The notes: generated from the sequence alone by a model not told the origin. DNA of 64,000 nucleotides from Pseudomonas baltica (GCF_014235765.1 NZ_JACMYH010000001.1:1488001-1552000), one strand, 5' to 3'; counted from the first letter of the stretch, positions 53,219-63,414 are shown. Translations and numbers: made by a program.

Positions 53219-54034
53219 ATGCTGAGCCTTGCCGTAGGGCCTTTCGCCCTTTCCCTGCATCACCTGCTGATATTGCTGGCGCTGGGCTTGGCCAGCCTCG
53301 TGGGCTGGCAGCTGGCGCGCAAGGGGTTTGGCAGCAATCCAGAAGCGCTGATATTTCGCCTGTTCCTGCTGTGCCTGGTGGTCGCGCGCGGGGCTTTCGT
53401 GCTGCGCTATTGGGCGCAGTATCGGCAGGATCTCTGGCAGATTCCCGATATACGCGACGGTGGCTTCCTGCTGTGGCCCGGCTTGCTGGTGAGTGCTCTG
53501 ATGGCGTTGGTGTGTGCCTGGCGGCGCCCGTTAATACGCCGCACGCTGGGCTGGAGCCTGGCCAGCGGCCTGTTGTTCTGGACGCTCGCCAGCCTCGGCA
53601 GCCACGGGTATCAGCAGGCGCGGCACTCGCAGTTGCCCGAGGTCACCTTGCACACCGCCACAGGCCAACCCGTAGCGCTGCGCAGCTACGGGGGCAAACC
53701 TATGGTAATCAACCTCTGGGCAAGCTGGTGCCCACCCTGCAGACGAGAAATGCCTGTGCTGCTGGAAATGCAGAAACTTCACCCTGAAGTGCGTTTTCTG
53801 TTCGTGAACCATGGCGAAACCGCGCAGATCGTGGCGAGCTTCGCCGGGACGACGGGGCTGGATTTGACTCAGGTGCTATTCGACAGCCAGGGCGAACTGG
53901 GCCGCGCGCTGGGTTCGGTCGCGCTGCCGACCACGCTGTTCTACAGCAGCGAAGGAAAGCTGCTCGGCAGCCATCTCGGCGAATTGTCGAAAGCCAGCCT
54001 GCAGCATGCGCTGGAAACCTTCCCAGCCCAATAA
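53219..54034 (+). CDS. Membrane-anchored TlpA-family disulfide reductase with Lgt-like N-terminal domain
   Basis: A 271-residue protein. Residues 1-140 contain about four membrane helices and resemble part of prolipoprotein diacylglyceryl transferase (SLHHLLILLALGL, IFRLFLLCLVVARGAFVLRYW, IPDIRDGGFLLWPGLL). The Lgt catalytic His/Arg sites appear incomplete, so a transferase role is unlikely. Residues about 145-271 are a periplasmic thioredoxin domain with the Cys171-X-X-Cys174 pair in WASWCPPCRREMP and cis-Pro in ALPTTLFYS. It may reduce disulfides in the periplasm with electrons relayed via its membrane part. Confidence 0.82.
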   Translation: MLSLAVGPFALSLHHLLILLALGLASLVGWQLARKGFGSNPEALIFRLFLLCLVVARGAFVLRYWAQYRQDLWQIPDIRDGGFLLWPGLLVSALMALVCAWRRPLIRRTLGWSLASGLLFWTLASLGSHGYQQARHSQLPEVTLHTATGQPVALRSYGGKPMVINLWASWCPPCRREMPVLLEMQKLHPEVRFLFVNHGETAQIVASFAGTTGLDLTQVLFDSQGELGRALGSVALPTTLFYSSEGKLLGSHLGELSKASLQHALETFPAQ

Positions 54035-54057
54035 GCACACCACCCCACCGCAACCCC

Positions 54058-54619
54058 GTAGCAGCGGCGCAAGCCGCGTCGGCGGTGGATGCGGTATCCT
54101 GGACGAACGCGTTGGATCCGGACGCGGCTCGCGCCGCTGCTACAGAGATCTAACCCCCCGTAGCAGCGGCGCAAGCCGCGTCGGCGGTGGATGCGGTAAT
54201 CCTGGACGAACGCGTTGGACCCGGACGCGGCTCGCGCCGCTGCGACAGAGATCTAACCCCCCTGTAGCAGCGGCGCAAGCCGCGTCGGCGGTGGATGTGG
54301 TAATCCTGGACGAACGCGTTGGATCCGGACGCGGCTCGCGCCGCTGCTACAGAGATCTAACCCCCCGTAGCAGCGGCGCAAGCCGCGTCGGCGGTGGGTG
54401 CGGCATTCCTGAAAGAACGCGTTGGATCCGGACGCGGCTCGCGCCGCTGCTACAGAGATCCAACCCCCTGTAGCAGCGGCGCAAGCCGCGTCGGCGGTAG
54501 ATGCGGTAATCCTGGACGAACGCGTTGGACCCGGACGCGGCTCGCGCCGCTGCTACAGAGATCCAACCCCCTGTAGCAGCGGCGCAAGCCGCGTCGGCGT
54601 TGGATGCGGTCACGCTGGA
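54058..54619. repeat. Tandem array of 103-bp REP-like palindromic units
   Basis: Heads GTAGCAGCGGCGCAAGCCGC start at 54058, 54160, 54264, 54367, 54470 and 54573, giving five full units of 102-104 bases and one partial. Each full unit has arms of 23 bases around about 40 bases; the 3' arm is the reverse complement of the 5' arm with one mismatch (two in the second unit). Units differ by a few bases (GGATCC/GGACCC, one changed to TGCGAC). The last partial unit ends next to the asd stop. ORFs in it are artefacts of the repeat. Confidence 0.92.
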
Positions 54620-54623
54620 GGAA

Positions 54624-55736
54624 TCAGCGCTCCAGCAGGATCCGCAGCATGCGACGCAGCGGCTCGGCGGCGCCCCACAGCAGTTGGTCGCCGACGGTGA
54701 ACGCGCCCAGGTACTGCGAGCCCATGTTCAACTTGCGCAGGCGCCCGACCGGGATGTTCAGCGTGCCGGTAACCTGTGTAGGCGTGAGTTCCTGCATGCT
54801 CGCTTCGCGGCTGTTCTGCACCAGCTTGACCCATGGGTTGTGCTGGCTGATCAGCCCTTCGATGTCCGCCATCGGCACGTCCTTGTTCAGCTTGATGGTC
54901 AGCGCCTGGCTGTGACAGCGCATTGCACCGATACGCACACAGATACCATCCACCGGGATCGGGCTCTTGAACCGTCCAAGAATCTTGTTCGTCTCGGCCT
55001 GGGCTTTCCACTCTTCACGGCTCTGCCCATTCGGCAGTTCCTTGTCGATGTAGGGGATCAGGCTGCCAGCCAGTGGCACACCGAAGTTCTCGGTCGGGTA
55101 ACCCTCGCCACGCATGGCTTCGGCGACCTTGCGATCGATGTCGAGAATGGCGCTGGCCGGGTTGGCCAGGTCATCGGCGACCGAGGCATGGGTGCTGCCC
55201 ATCTGCCTGATCAGCTCGCGCATGTTCTGTGCGCCGGCGCCCGAAGCCGCCTGGTAGGTCATGGCACTCATCCACTCCACCAGACCGGCCTCGAACAGCC
55301 CGCCCAGGCCCATCAGCATCAGGCTTACGGTGCAGTTGCCACCGATGTAGTTCTTGGTGCCCGCATCCAGTTGCTGGTCGATCACCCGGCGGTTGACCGG
55401 GTCGAGCACGATCACCGCGTCATCCTGCATACGCAGGCTGGAAGCCGCGTCGATCCAGTAACCCTGCCAGCCGGCCTCGCGCAGCTTGGGGAATACCTCG
55501 CTGGTGTAGTCGCCACCCTGGCAGGTCAGAATCACGTCGAGTGTCTTCAGCTCTTCAATGCTGTAGGCATCCTTGAGCGGGGCAATGTCCTTGCCGACCG
55601 CCGGGCCCTGGCCGCCGACATTGGAAGTGGTGAAAAACACCGGCTCGATCAGATCGAAGTCCTGCTCTTCCAGCATCCGCTGCATAAGCACGGAACCGAC
55701 CATACCGCGCCAACCGATCAGACCTACACGTTTCAT
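54624..55736 (-). CDS. asd: Aspartate-semialdehyde dehydrogenase
   Basis: A 370-residue enzyme that makes aspartate semialdehyde from aspartyl phosphate for lysine, threonine, methionine and diaminopimelate. The NADP site is [18 protein letters not shown] at the N-terminus; the active Cys is in [15 protein letters not shown] near 135, and the substrate-site His in [18 protein letters not shown]. Length matches the gamma-proteobacterial form. In many Pseudomonas an asd-like gene and fimV follow; here a repeat array and a tlpA gene follow instead. Confidence 0.95.
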   Translation of the reverse strand: MKRVGLIGWRGMVGSVLMQRMLEEQDFDLIEPVFFTTSNVGGQGPAVGKDIAPLKDAYSIEELKTLDVILTCQGGDYTSEVFPKLREAGWQGYWIDAASSLRMQDDAVIVLDPVNRRVIDQQLDAGTKNYIGGNCTVSLMLMGLGGLFEAGLVEWMSAMTYQAASGAGAQNMRELIRQMGSTHASVADDLANPASAILDIDRKVAEAMRGEGYPTENFGVPLAGSLIPYIDKELPNGQSREEWKAQAETNKILGRFKSPIPVDGICVRIGAMRCHSQALTIKLNKDVPMADIEGLISQHNPWVKLVQNSREASMQELTPTQVTGTLNIPVGRLRKLNMGSQYLGAFTVGDQLLWGAAEPLRRMLRILLER

Positions 55737-55802
55737 CGCAACTACACCTTCTTGAAAAGTGGGCCGCTGCTGTCGATGGAAAGTCGCAGCGGGCCCAAGA
55801 GA

Positions 55803-56885
55803 TTACAGATTCCGCAGCGCGGCGACTACTGCATCGCCCATTTCCTGCGTACCGACCCGTGTGGTGCCCTCAGACCAGATGTCGCCGGTGCGCAAGCCCT
55901 GATCCAGCACCAGGCTGACCGCCTGCTCGATGGCAGCGGCAGCATCGTGCTGGTTGAAGCTGTAACGCAGCATCATCGACACCGACAGAATGGTCGCCAG
56001 CGGGTTGGCGATGCCTTGCCCGGCGATGTCCGGCGCCGAACCGTGGCAGGGCTCGTACATGCCCTTGTTGTGGGCGTCCAGCGAGGCCGAAGGCAACATG
56101 CCGATGGAGCCGGTAAGCATCGACGCCTCATCGGAAAGAATGTCGCCGAACAGGTTGTCGGTGACCATCACGTCGAACTGTTTCGGCGCGCGCACCAACT
56201 GCATCGCGGCGTTGTCGACGTACATGTGGCTCAGCTCGACATCGGGGTAATCCTTGCCGATCTCCTCGGCTACTTCACGCCACAGCTGGCTCGACGCCAA
56301 TACGTTGGCCTTGTCCACCGAGCACAGCTTCTTGCCGCGCACCTGGGCCATGTCGAAGCCGACGCGCACGATGCGGCGGATTTCGCTCTCGCTGTACGGC
56401 AGGGTGTCGTAGGCCTGGCGCTCGCCGCCTTCCAGTTCGCGCACACCACGCGGCGCGCCGAAGTAGATGCCGCCGGTCAGCTCACGGACGATGAGGATGT
56501 CCAACCCGGCAACGATTTCCGGCTTCAGGCTGGAAGCATCGGCCAGTTGCGGGTAGAGAATGGCAGGACGCAGGTTGGCGAACAGGCCCAACTGCGAGCG
56601 AATCTTCAGCAGACCGCGTTCCGGGCGAATATCGCGCTCGATCTTGTCCCATTTCGGCCCGCCCACCGCGCCCAGCAGCACCGCGTCAGCGGCACGGGCA
56701 CGTGCCAGGGTCTCGTCGGCCAGCGGCACGCCATGCTTGTCGATGGCAGCGCCGCCGATCACGTCGTGGGCCAGTTCGAAGCCCAGCTGGAACTTGGCGT
56801 TGGCCAGTTCCAGCACCTTGACCGCTTCGGCCATGATTTCCGGGCCGATGCCGTCGCCTGGGAGAATCAGAATCTGCTTGCTCAT
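55803..56885 (-). CDS. leuB: 3-Isopropylmalate dehydrogenase
   Basis: A 360-residue NAD-dependent oxidative decarboxylase of leucine synthesis. It has [22 protein letters not shown] at the start, [31 protein letters not shown], the catalytic Tyr in [10 protein letters not shown] and Lys in [11 protein letters not shown], and [11 protein letters not shown] with [14 protein letters not shown]. The start is 56885 ([10 protein letters not shown]); the longer upstream frame is not conserved. It sits between the methyltransferase and asd. Confidence 0.95.
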   Translation of the reverse strand: MSKQILILPGDGIGPEIMAEAVKVLELANAKFQLGFELAHDVIGGAAIDKHGVPLADETLARARAADAVLLGAVGGPKWDKIERDIRPERGLLKIRSQLGLFANLRPAILYPQLADASSLKPEIVAGLDILIVRELTGGIYFGAPRGVRELEGGERQAYDTLPYSESEIRRIVRVGFDMAQVRGKKLCSVDKANVLASSQLWREVAEEIGKDYPDVELSHMYVDNAAMQLVRAPKQFDVMVTDNLFGDILSDEASMLTGSIGMLPSASLDAHNKGMYEPCHGSAPDIAGQGIANPLATILSVSMMLRYSFNQHDAAAAIEQAVSLVLDQGLRTGDIWSEGTTRVGTQEMGDAVVAALRNL

Positions 56886-56943
56886 GCGTTCCTCGTTAAT
56901 TCCGGTAATACGGCATGCCCCCGGGCAGGCCGTGAATGAATGC

Positions 56944-57702
56944 TCAACGCTGGGCCCACAACACCAGCACGTCGGTACTGAACGAGCCATTGTCGTCGAT
57001 CTGGTAATACTCGCGCACCTCGGCGCCCACGGCTTGCTGCAAGGCGCGGATGGCCGCGCGCATGACCTCGGGCGTGCGCATGCGCTCGACCCACGAGGCG
57101 TATTCAAGGCGCAGGCGCTGGCGAGTGTGCCCGCGTACCTGCAGGCCCGCTTCATTCACCTGGCTCAGCCATTCGCCGGCACTGTAGTCGCGCACATGGC
57201 TGGTGTCGCGCAGCACTTCGACACTTTGCAGATGGGTATCGAGCAGCGGGCTGCCCGGCGACATCACGTCGATGAAGCAGGCCACGCCACCGGGTTTGAG
57301 CACACGGCGCACTTCGCGCAGGGCCAGGCCGAGGTCGCTCCAGTGATGCGCCGAATAGCGGCTGAACACATAGTCGAAGGCGGCGTCGGCGAACGGCAGC
57401 CGCTCGGCCGGGCCGAGTTCGGTGCCGACATTGCCCAGCCCCCGCTCGCTGGCAGCGCTGGCGACCACGTCGAGCATCTGTTGCGACAGATCATAGGCCA
57501 CCACCTGTTTGACCAGTGGCGCGCAATGAAAACTGACGTGGCCGGCGCCACACCCCAGGTCCAACAGCCGAGCCTGGGACTGGCCCGCCAGCTCCGCCTG
57601 AAGCAGCGCAAATTCCGCGCCCTGGGCGTGAACGGTGCTGCTCAGATAGGCCGAAGCCTGTTCACCGAACTGTTTCTGCACGACTTGGGTGTGCTGGGTC
57701 AT
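56944..57702 (-). CDS. SAM-dependent methyltransferase (UbiE-like class I)
   Basis: A 252-residue class I methyltransferase. Motif I is [19 protein letters not shown] near 45-65, motif II acidic residue in [11 protein letters not shown], then [35 protein letters not shown]. The substrate is unknown. It is always found between leuD and leuB in Pseudomonas by my recollection, but no link to leucine synthesis is known. Confidence 0.87.
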   Translation of the reverse strand: MTQHTQVVQKQFGEQASAYLSSTVHAQGAEFALLQAELAGQSQARLLDLGCGAGHVSFHCAPLVKQVVAYDLSQQMLDVVASAASERGLGNVGTELGPAERLPFADAAFDYVFSRYSAHHWSDLGLALREVRRVLKPGGVACFIDVMSPGSPLLDTHLQSVEVLRDTSHVRDYSAGEWLSQVNEAGLQVRGHTRQRLRLEYASWVERMRTPEVMRAAIRALQQAVGAEVREYYQIDDNGSFSTDVLVLWAQR

Positions 57703-57743
57703 GGGCTGGGCTTCCTTGTGCCTGGGTTTTCGGTGGCCTTGCG

Positions 57744-57806
57744 GGCCTCTTCGCGCGTAGAGGACTCGCCGCCCATGTGGGAGCGGGCTCTGCCCGCGAA
57801 AAGGCC
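57744..57806. repeat. REP-type palindrome
   Basis: GGCCTCTTCGCGCG and GTGGGAGCGGGCTCTGCCCG with CGCGAAAAGGCC form a REP pair with imperfect arms, in the 121-base gap between the methyltransferase start and the leuD stop. Confidence 0.65.
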
Positions 57807-57823
57807 AAACCTGCCTACATCAA

Positions 57824-58465
57824 TCAATCACGAAACAACCAAGGCTGGCTGGCCCGATGCTTGGCCTCGAACGTCGCAATCGCCTCACCGTCCTGCAAGG
57901 TCAGGCCGATATCGTCCAACCCATTCAACAGGCAGTGCTTGCGAAACTCGTCGATCTCGAAGCTGTAGACCTTGCCGCTCGGGCTGGTCACGCTCTGGGT
58001 CGCCAGGTCCACGGTCAACTGGTAACCCGGCGCGGCCTCGACTTCCTGGAACAACTCATCGACTTGCTCATCACTGAGGATGATCGGCAGCAAGCCGTTC
58101 TTGAAGCTGTTGTTGAAGAAGATATCTGCATAGCTCGGCGCGATCACGGCGCGAAAGCCATACTCATCCAATGCCCACGGCGCATGCTCGCGGCTGGAGC
58201 CGCAACCAAAGTTCTCCCGCGCCAGCAGCACGCTGGCACCTTGGTAGCGCTCGTGATTGAGGACGAAATCCTTGTTCAACGGACGCTTGGAATTGTCCTG
58301 GTAAGGCTGACCGACATCCAGGTAGCGCCATTCGTCGAACAGGTTCGGGCCAAAGCCGGTGCGCTTGATCGACTTCAAGAACTGCTTGGGAATGATCTGG
58401 TCGGTGTCGACGTTGGCACGATCCAACGGAGCGACCAGGCCGGTGTGTCGAGTGAAGGCTTTCAT
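57824..58465 (-). CDS. leuD: 3-Isopropylmalate dehydratase small subunit
   Basis: A 213-residue swivelling subunit of isopropylmalate isomerase. It has [51 protein letters not shown] and the conserved [10 protein letters not shown]. It pairs with LeuC, whose stop overlaps its start by 4 bases. Confidence 0.95.
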   Translation of the reverse strand: MKAFTRHTGLVAPLDRANVDTDQIIPKQFLKSIKRTGFGPNLFDEWRYLDVGQPYQDNSKRPLNKDFVLNHERYQGASVLLARENFGCGSSREHAPWALDEYGFRAVIAPSYADIFFNNSFKNGLLPIILSDEQVDELFQEVEAAPGYQLTVDLATQSVTSPSGKVYSFEIDEFRKHCLLNGLDDIGLTLQDGEAIATFEAKHRASQPWLFRD

Positions 58466-59895
58466 GCTGCGTTCCCCTGGATCAATTCACGAACGTCGAC
58501 GAAACGACCGACGACGGCGGCTGCGGCGGCCATGGCCGGGCTGACCAGATGGGTACGCCCACCGGCGCCCTGGCGGCCTTCGAAGTTGCGGTTGGAGGTC
58601 GATGCGCAGTGCTCGCCCGACTCCAGCCGGTCCGGGTTCATCGCCAGGCACATGGAGCAGCCCGGCTCACGCCACTCGAAGCCCGCCTCGAGGAAAATCT
58701 TGTCCAGGCCTTCGCGCTCCGCTTGCGCCTTGACCAGGCCCGAGCCCGGCACGACGATGGCCTGCTTGATGGTCGAGGCCACCTTGCGGCCCTTGGCGAT
58801 CACTGCGGCGGCGCGCAAGTCTTCGATGCGTGAATTGGTGCACGAGCCGATGAACACGCGGTCGAGCTGAATGTCGGTGATCGCCTGGTTGGCGGTCAGG
58901 CCCATGTATTTCAGCGCGCGCTCGATGGAACCGCGCTTGACCAGATCCGACTCGCGCGCCGGGTCCGGCACGTTCTGGTCAACGGCCAGGACCATTTCCG
59001 GCGAGGTCCCCCAGCTGACCTGCGGCCTGATCTGCGCGGCATCCAGGCGCACCACGGTGTCGAAGTGGGCATCGGCGTCGGACACCAGCCCTTTCCACGA
59101 CTCCACCGCCTTGTCCCAATCGGCGCCGCTGGGCGCGAACGGCCGACCCTTGACGTAGGCGACGGTCTTTTCATCGGCAGCCACCAGGCCCACGCGGGCG
59201 CCGGCCTCGATCGACATGTTGCAGATGGTCATGCGGCCTTCCACCGACAGGTCGCGAATGGCGCTGCCGGCAAACTCGATGGCATGGCCATTGCCGCCGG
59301 CGGTGCCGATCTTGCCGATCACGGCCAGCACGATGTCCTTGGCGGTCACGCCAAACGGCAAGGTACCTTCGACCAACACCTGCATGTTCTTCATTTTCTT
59401 GGCCACCAGGCACTGCGTGGCGAGCACGTGCTCGACCTCCGAGGTACCGATGCCATGGGCCAGGGCACCGAAGGCACCGTGGGTCGAGGTGTGCGAATCG
59501 CCGCAGACCACGGTCATGCCGGGCAAGGTCGCGCCCTGCTCCGGGCCGATGACATGGACGATGCCCTGGCGTACGTCGTTCATCTTGAATTCGGTGATGC
59601 CGTACTCGTCGCAGTTGTCGTCCAGGGTCTGCACCTGCAGACGCGACACCTGGTCGGCGATCGCGCCGATGCCGCCCTTGCGTTCCGGGGTAGTCGGCAC
59701 GTTGTGGTCGGGCGTGGCGATGTTGGCGTCGATGCGCCACGGTTTGCGGCCGGCCAGGCGCAAGCCTTCGAACGCCTGGGGCGAAGTCACTTCGTGGATG
59801 ATGTGACGGTCGATGTAGATCAGCGCCGAGCCATCGTCGCGCTGCTTGACCAAATGCGAATCCCAGAGCTTGTCGTAGAGCGTTTTGCCGGCCAT
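58462..59895 (-). CDS. leuC: 3-Isopropylmalate dehydratase large subunit
   Basis: A 477-residue aconitase-family subunit. [4Fe-4S] ligands are in [14 protein letters not shown] and [44 protein letters not shown] is the conserved substrate loop. The start at 59895 ([11 protein letters not shown]) has GAGGAA upstream; five earlier residues in frame are ribosome-site sequence. The first gene of leuCD-MT-leuB-asd, divergent from a LysR gene that probably controls it. Confidence 0.95.
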   Translation of the reverse strand: MAGKTLYDKLWDSHLVKQRDDGSALIYIDRHIIHEVTSPQAFEGLRLAGRKPWRIDANIATPDHNVPTTPERKGGIGAIADQVSRLQVQTLDDNCDEYGITEFKMNDVRQGIVHVIGPEQGATLPGMTVVCGDSHTSTHGAFGALAHGIGTSEVEHVLATQCLVAKKMKNMQVLVEGTLPFGVTAKDIVLAVIGKIGTAGGNGHAIEFAGSAIRDLSVEGRMTICNMSIEAGARVGLVAADEKTVAYVKGRPFAPSGADWDKAVESWKGLVSDADAHFDTVVRLDAAQIRPQVSWGTSPEMVLAVDQNVPDPARESDLVKRGSIERALKYMGLTANQAITDIQLDRVFIGSCTNSRIEDLRAAAVIAKGRKVASTIKQAIVVPGSGLVKAQAEREGLDKIFLEAGFEWREPGCSMCLAMNPDRLESGEHCASTSNRNFEGRQGAGGRTHLVSPAMAAAAAVVGRFVDVRELIQGNAA

Positions 59896-59969
59896 CAGAC
59901 GTTTCCTCATCAGTCTTGCTGTCTTTTCTATGCCTATAACCGCTTGGCTTGTAGGGGTGATGCTATGAG

Positions 59970-59984
59970 GTTATCTTGAATAAC
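59970..59984. promoter_or_regulatory. LysR-type box between leuC and the divergent LysR gene
   Basis: GTTAT, CTTGA, ATAAC is a perfect dyad with the T-N11-A spacing of LysR boxes. It is 74 bases upstream of leuC and 47 bases upstream of the LysR start. A second small dyad, TTTGG, ATAA, CCAAA at 60006-60019, is close to the LysR ribosome site. Confidence 0.55.
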
Positions 59985-60031
59985 TCAAATTCATAATTTT
60001 AATACTTTGGATAACCAAAAGGAATTCGCGC

Positions 60032-60943
60032 ATGGACCTGGCCAGTCTCAATGCCTTTATAGCCATCGCCGAAGTGGGCAGTTTTTCCAGGGCCGGGGAT
60101 CGGCTGCACCTGACCCAGCCGGCGATCAGCAAACGCATCGCCGGGTTGGAATTGCAGCTGGGCGTGCGTTTGTTCGATCGCCTGGGCCGCGAAGTCAATC
60201 TGACCGAGGCCGGCCGGGCCCTGCTGCCACGCGCCTACCAGATTCTCGATGTGCTGGAAGACACCCGCCGCGCCCTGACCAACCTGAGCGGCGACGTGAC
60301 GGGCCGCCTGACCCTCGCCACCAGCCACCACATCGGTCTGCACCGATTGCCCTCGCTGCTGCGCACCTACACGCGGATGTACCCCAAGGTCGCCCTGGAC
60401 ATCCAGTTTCTCGATTCGGAAGTGGCCTATGAGGAGATCCTGCACGGACGTGCGGAGCTGGCGGTGATCACCCTGGCGCCCGAGCCCCATCACCTGGTGC
60501 GCTCGGTACCGGTGTGGCATGACCCGCTGGATTTCGTCGCCGCCCCGGAACATCCGCTGGCCCTGCAGGCGGTGGTGAAGCTGAGCGATATCGCCGAACA
60601 TCCGGCGGTGTTTCCGGGCGGCAATACTTTCACCCACCACATCGTCAGCCGCCTGTTCGAGGCGCAAGGCCTGAGCCCGAACATCGCCATGAGCACCAAC
60701 TACCTGGAAACCATCAAGATGATGGTGTCGATCGGCCTGGCGTGGAGTGTGCTGCCGCGCACCATGCTCGACGAGCAAGTGGCGCGCTTCCAGCTACCCG
60801 GTGTGCAGCTGAGCCGCCAGTTGGGTTATATCCTGCACACCGAACGGACCCTGTCGAATGCGGCGCGGGCCTTCATGGCGCTGCTCGACGATCAGGCCGG
60901 CACACTGGCTTCGGCGCAATCAGGGCTGGGCACCGAGCAGTAG
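60032..60943 (+). CDS. LysR-family regulator divergent from leuC
   Basis: A 303-residue LysR regulator. The helix-turn-helix is LNAFIAIAEVGSFSRAGDRLHLTQPAISKRIAGLELQLGVRLF; the effector domain has GRLTLATSHHIGLHRLPSLLRTY, FLDSEVAYEEILHGRAELAVITL, and a late GLAWSVLPRTML. Position and the dyad in the shared spacer suggest that it activates leuC with a leucine-pathway intermediate, by analogy with LeuO- and other pathway LysR proteins. Its end overlaps the end of the PhzF-like gene by 24 bases. Confidence 0.87.
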   Translation: MDLASLNAFIAIAEVGSFSRAGDRLHLTQPAISKRIAGLELQLGVRLFDRLGREVNLTEAGRALLPRAYQILDVLEDTRRALTNLSGDVTGRLTLATSHHIGLHRLPSLLRTYTRMYPKVALDIQFLDSEVAYEEILHGRAELAVITLAPEPHHLVRSVPVWHDPLDFVAAPEHPLALQAVVKLSDIAEHPAVFPGGNTFTHHIVSRLFEAQGLSPNIAMSTNYLETIKMMVSIGLAWSVLPRTMLDEQVARFQLPGVQLSRQLGYILHTERTLSNAARAFMALLDDQAGTLASAQSGLGTEQ

Positions 60944-61714
60944 CCGGCCGCTGCTGATCAACGTGGCGTAGCCGCCGATCTTGACCCGTTCGCCTTCCAT
61001 CCGGCAAAACAGATCGCCACCCCGCGCCGAGCACTGGTAGGCAGTGAGGCTGGTCTTGACCAGACGCCTCGACCAGTACGGGATGAGGCTGCAATGGGTG
61101 GAGCCGGTGACCGCGTCCTCGTCGATGCCGATGGCAGGTGCGAAGTAGCGCGAAACGAAGTCCTGATGGTCGCCCCGGGCGGTAATGATCACCCCGGGCC
61201 AGGGCAAGCGTGCCAGGGCCGCCATGTTCGGGCGGCACTGGCGTACCGCCTGCTCCGACTCCAGCAGGACGAACAGCGACGCCGCCGCCATTACGTCGAC
61301 CGCTTCGCAACCCAAGGCACGCTCGACCTCCAGGGTCAGGCCCAACTGCTCCTCGGGCATCATCGCCGGGAAGTCCAGCCACAGCCGGTCGCCCTCACGG
61401 CTGACGGTAAGGTTGCCCGAGCGGCTGGCGAACGACAGGCTCGACGCCGTCTCCCCATAGACATGAAACAGCACGTAGGCGCTGGCCAAGGTGGCATGGC
61501 CACACAAGGGCACTTCGGTGCGCGGGGTGAACCAGCGGATATGCCAGCCCTGCGCTTCGCGAACCAAAAACGCGGTCTCCGCCAGGTTGTGCTCGGCGGC
61601 GATCTTCTGCATCAGCTCGTCGGCCAGCCAGCTGTCGAGGCGGTAGACCATTGCCGGGTTGCCAGCAAAAGGCTGTTGGGTAAACGCATCGACCTGATGG
61701 AAATCCAGTTGCAT
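60920..61714 (-). CDS. PhzF-family isomerase-like protein
   Basis: A 264-residue protein of the PhzF/diaminopimelate epimerase fold. It has FHQVDAFTQQPFAGNPAMVYRL, the catalytic Glu in AEHNLAETAFLV near 45, PRTEVPLCGHATLASAYVLF, and GSTHCSLIPYW with RGGDLFCRMEGERVKIGG. Function not known: PhzF relatives act on dihydroanthranilate, but no phenazine genes are near. Confidence 0.88.
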   Translation of the reverse strand: MQLDFHQVDAFTQQPFAGNPAMVYRLDSWLADELMQKIAAEHNLAETAFLVREAQGWHIRWFTPRTEVPLCGHATLASAYVLFHVYGETASSLSFASRSGNLTVSREGDRLWLDFPAMMPEEQLGLTLEVERALGCEAVDVMAAASLFVLLESEQAVRQCRPNMAALARLPWPGVIITARGDHQDFVSRYFAPAIGIDEDAVTGSTHCSLIPYWSRRLVKTSLTAYQCSARGGDLFCRMEGERVKIGGYATLISSGRLLLGAQP

Positions 61715-61807
61715 GGCAATCCTCGCTGTTGCGGAAAGGGGTGGCGGCCAAGCCGTCTGGCTATCGGCGTTCGACTCGTCGAGTCGATGAATAATTTCCT
61801 TGGTGCA

Positions 61808-62278
61808 TCAGGGGCGGCCGATATCGGCGAAGCGACCCTGGGTGTGCTCGGCCAGCAGCTGCGGCGCCAGCTCGACTTCCAGCCCGCGCCTGCCGGCGCT
61901 TACGAACATGCTGGGCAATGCCTCGGCGGTTTGATCGATGAAGGTCCGCAAGCGCTTCTTCTGCCCCAGCGGGCTGATCCCGCCCAGCAGATACCCCGTG
62001 GCTCGCTGCGCAGCCTGCGGATCTGCCATCTCGCATTTCTTCACGCCGGCCGCATGCGCGAGCGCCTTGAGATCCAGGGTGCCGGTCACCGGCACCACTG
62101 CCACCAGCAGCTCGCTTCTTTCGCTCGCCGCCAGCAGGGTCTTGAACACCCGCGCGGCGGTCAGACCGAGCTTTTCCACCGCTTCGAGTCCATAGGAAGC
62201 TGCCTTGGGATCATGTTCATAGGCATGCACTCGATGCTCGGCGCGGTGCTTCTTCAAGAGGTCCAGGGCGGGGGTCAT
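61808..62278 (-). CDS. ybaK: Cys-tRNA(Pro) deacylase YbaK/EbsC family
   Basis: A 156-residue deacylase. It carries VFKTLLAASERSELLVAVVPVTGTLDLKALAHAAGVKKCEMADPQAAQRATGYLLGGISPLGQKKRLRTFID, the YbaK core with the catalytic Lys in VFKTLL and GGISP loop. It frees proline tRNA from mischarged cysteine. It is divergent from glpF; the spacer holds a strong promoter for glpF. Confidence 0.9.
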   Translation of the reverse strand: MTPALDLLKKHRAEHRVHAYEHDPKAASYGLEAVEKLGLTAARVFKTLLAASERSELLVAVVPVTGTLDLKALAHAAGVKKCEMADPQAAQRATGYLLGGISPLGQKKRLRTFIDQTAEALPSMFVSAGRRGLEVELAPQLLAEHTQGRFADIGRP

Positions 62279-62410
62279 GCAGGGACTCCAGACAAATAAA
62301 AAACAGGCCCGGCATTAGGACACAGGCGGGCAAGCCACGCCAACCGTGGCTTTGCCGGAAATGCGCGGAAAAGTTCGCAGGCAATGAACGAACTCGTTCG
62401 CTTTCGACCT

Positions 62411-62439
62411 TTGACAGCGGCGTTTCTTGTCTATATTTT
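62411..62439 (+). promoter_or_regulatory. Sigma-70 promoter of glpF with possible GlpR site
   Basis: TTGACA at 62411-62416 is a perfect -35. TATTTT at 62434 (17-base spacing) or TATATT at 62432 (15) serves as -10. CGAAC, TC, GTTCG just upstream and TTCGTTTGTGAA downstream are inverted repeats that could be GlpR operators; this part is tentative. A long leader of about 125 bases follows to the ATG. Confidence 0.6.
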
Positions 62440-62574
62440 TTCGTTTGTGAAGATAGGCACGATAGTACAATGTGCTCGAAGGCTGTACTGCGACGTGCGA
62501 TGGGGATCGCACGACGACAGATTCCAGGCGCCGAAAACGGCGTCAGACAAAAAAAACAATTGGGGTAATACACG

Positions 62575-63414
62575 ATGACCGCACAGCAACAACCGACCTT
62601 GTCGGGCCAGTGCACTGCCGAGTTTCTCGGCACCGCGCTGCTTATCTTCTTCGGTACCGGCTGCGTCGCGGCGCTCAAGGTCGCAGGTGCCAGCCTCGGC
62701 CTGTGGGAAATCAGCATCATCTGGGGCGTCGGCGTGAGCATGGCGATCTACCTGACGGCCGGCGTGTCCGGTGCCCATCTGAACCCGGCGGTCAGCATCG
62801 CCCTGTGCCTGTTCGGCGGCTTCGAGAAACGCAAGCTGCCCTTCTACATTCTGGCTCAGGTGGCAGGCGCGTTCTGTTCCGCGGCACTGGTCTATACCCT
62901 CTACAGCAGCCTTTTCTTCGATTACGAACAAACCCACGGCATCGTCAGGGGCACGCAAGCGAGCCTCGAAACGGCGAGCATCTTCTCCACCTACCCCCAT
63001 GCGGCGCTGTCCATCGGTCAGGCCTTTTTGGTCGAGATGGTCATCACCGCCATCCTGATGGCGGTGATCATGGCCCTGGGCGACGAGCACAACGGTCTTC
63101 CGCGCGGGGCCATGGCGCCGCTGCTGGTCGGCTTGCTGATCGCCGTGATCGGCAGCGCCATGGGGCCGCTGACCGGCTTTGCCATGAACCCGGCCAGGGA
63201 TTTCGGTCCAAAGCTGATGACGTTCATCGCCGGCTGGGGTGAAATAGCCTTCACCGGTGGCCGCACGATTCCCTATTTCATCGTTCCCATCGTGGCGCCG
63301 ATCGTAGGTGCCTGCCTGGGCGCCGGCGCGTACCGGGTACTGATCGCACGCCATTTGCCAAACTCGAACAACGGGTCGGCCGAAGCGTCCGCATCGAAGG
63401 TGCAGGCCTCCTGA
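62575..63414 (+). CDS. glpF: Glycerol uptake facilitator
   Basis: A 279-residue aquaglyceroporin. Six membrane helices and two half-helices carry the pore motifs GAHLNPAVS near 65 and [12 protein letters not shown] near 203. The Asp after the second motif (NPARD) and the Gly-rich wider pore are typical of GlpF rather than AqpZ. The ATG at 62575 gives [13 protein letters not shown]. glpK follows after 55 bases, as in most glycerol operons. Confidence 0.95.
   Translation: MTAQQQPTLSGQCTAEFLGTALLIFFGTGCVAALKVAGASLGLWEISIIWGVGVSMAIYLTAGVSGAHLNPAVSIALCLFGGFEKRKLPFYILAQVAGAFCSAALVYTLYSSLFFDYEQTHGIVRGTQASLETASIFSTYPHAALSIGQAFLVEMVITAILMAVIMALGDEHNGLPRGAMAPLLVGLLIAVIGSAMGPLTGFAMNPARDFGPKLMTFIAGWGEIAFTGGRTIPYFIVPIVAPIVGACLGAGAYRVLIARHLPNSNNGSAEASASKVQAS

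Noticed and set aside
54058..54619. CRISPR array
   Set aside because: The whole 103-base unit is repeated with almost no variable spacer, and there are no cas genes. It is a REP-type tandem repeat.
54006..54700. Open frames within the tandem palindrome array
   Set aside because: The peptides repeat because the DNA repeats; there is no ribosome site, and indels of one or two bases between units switch frames.
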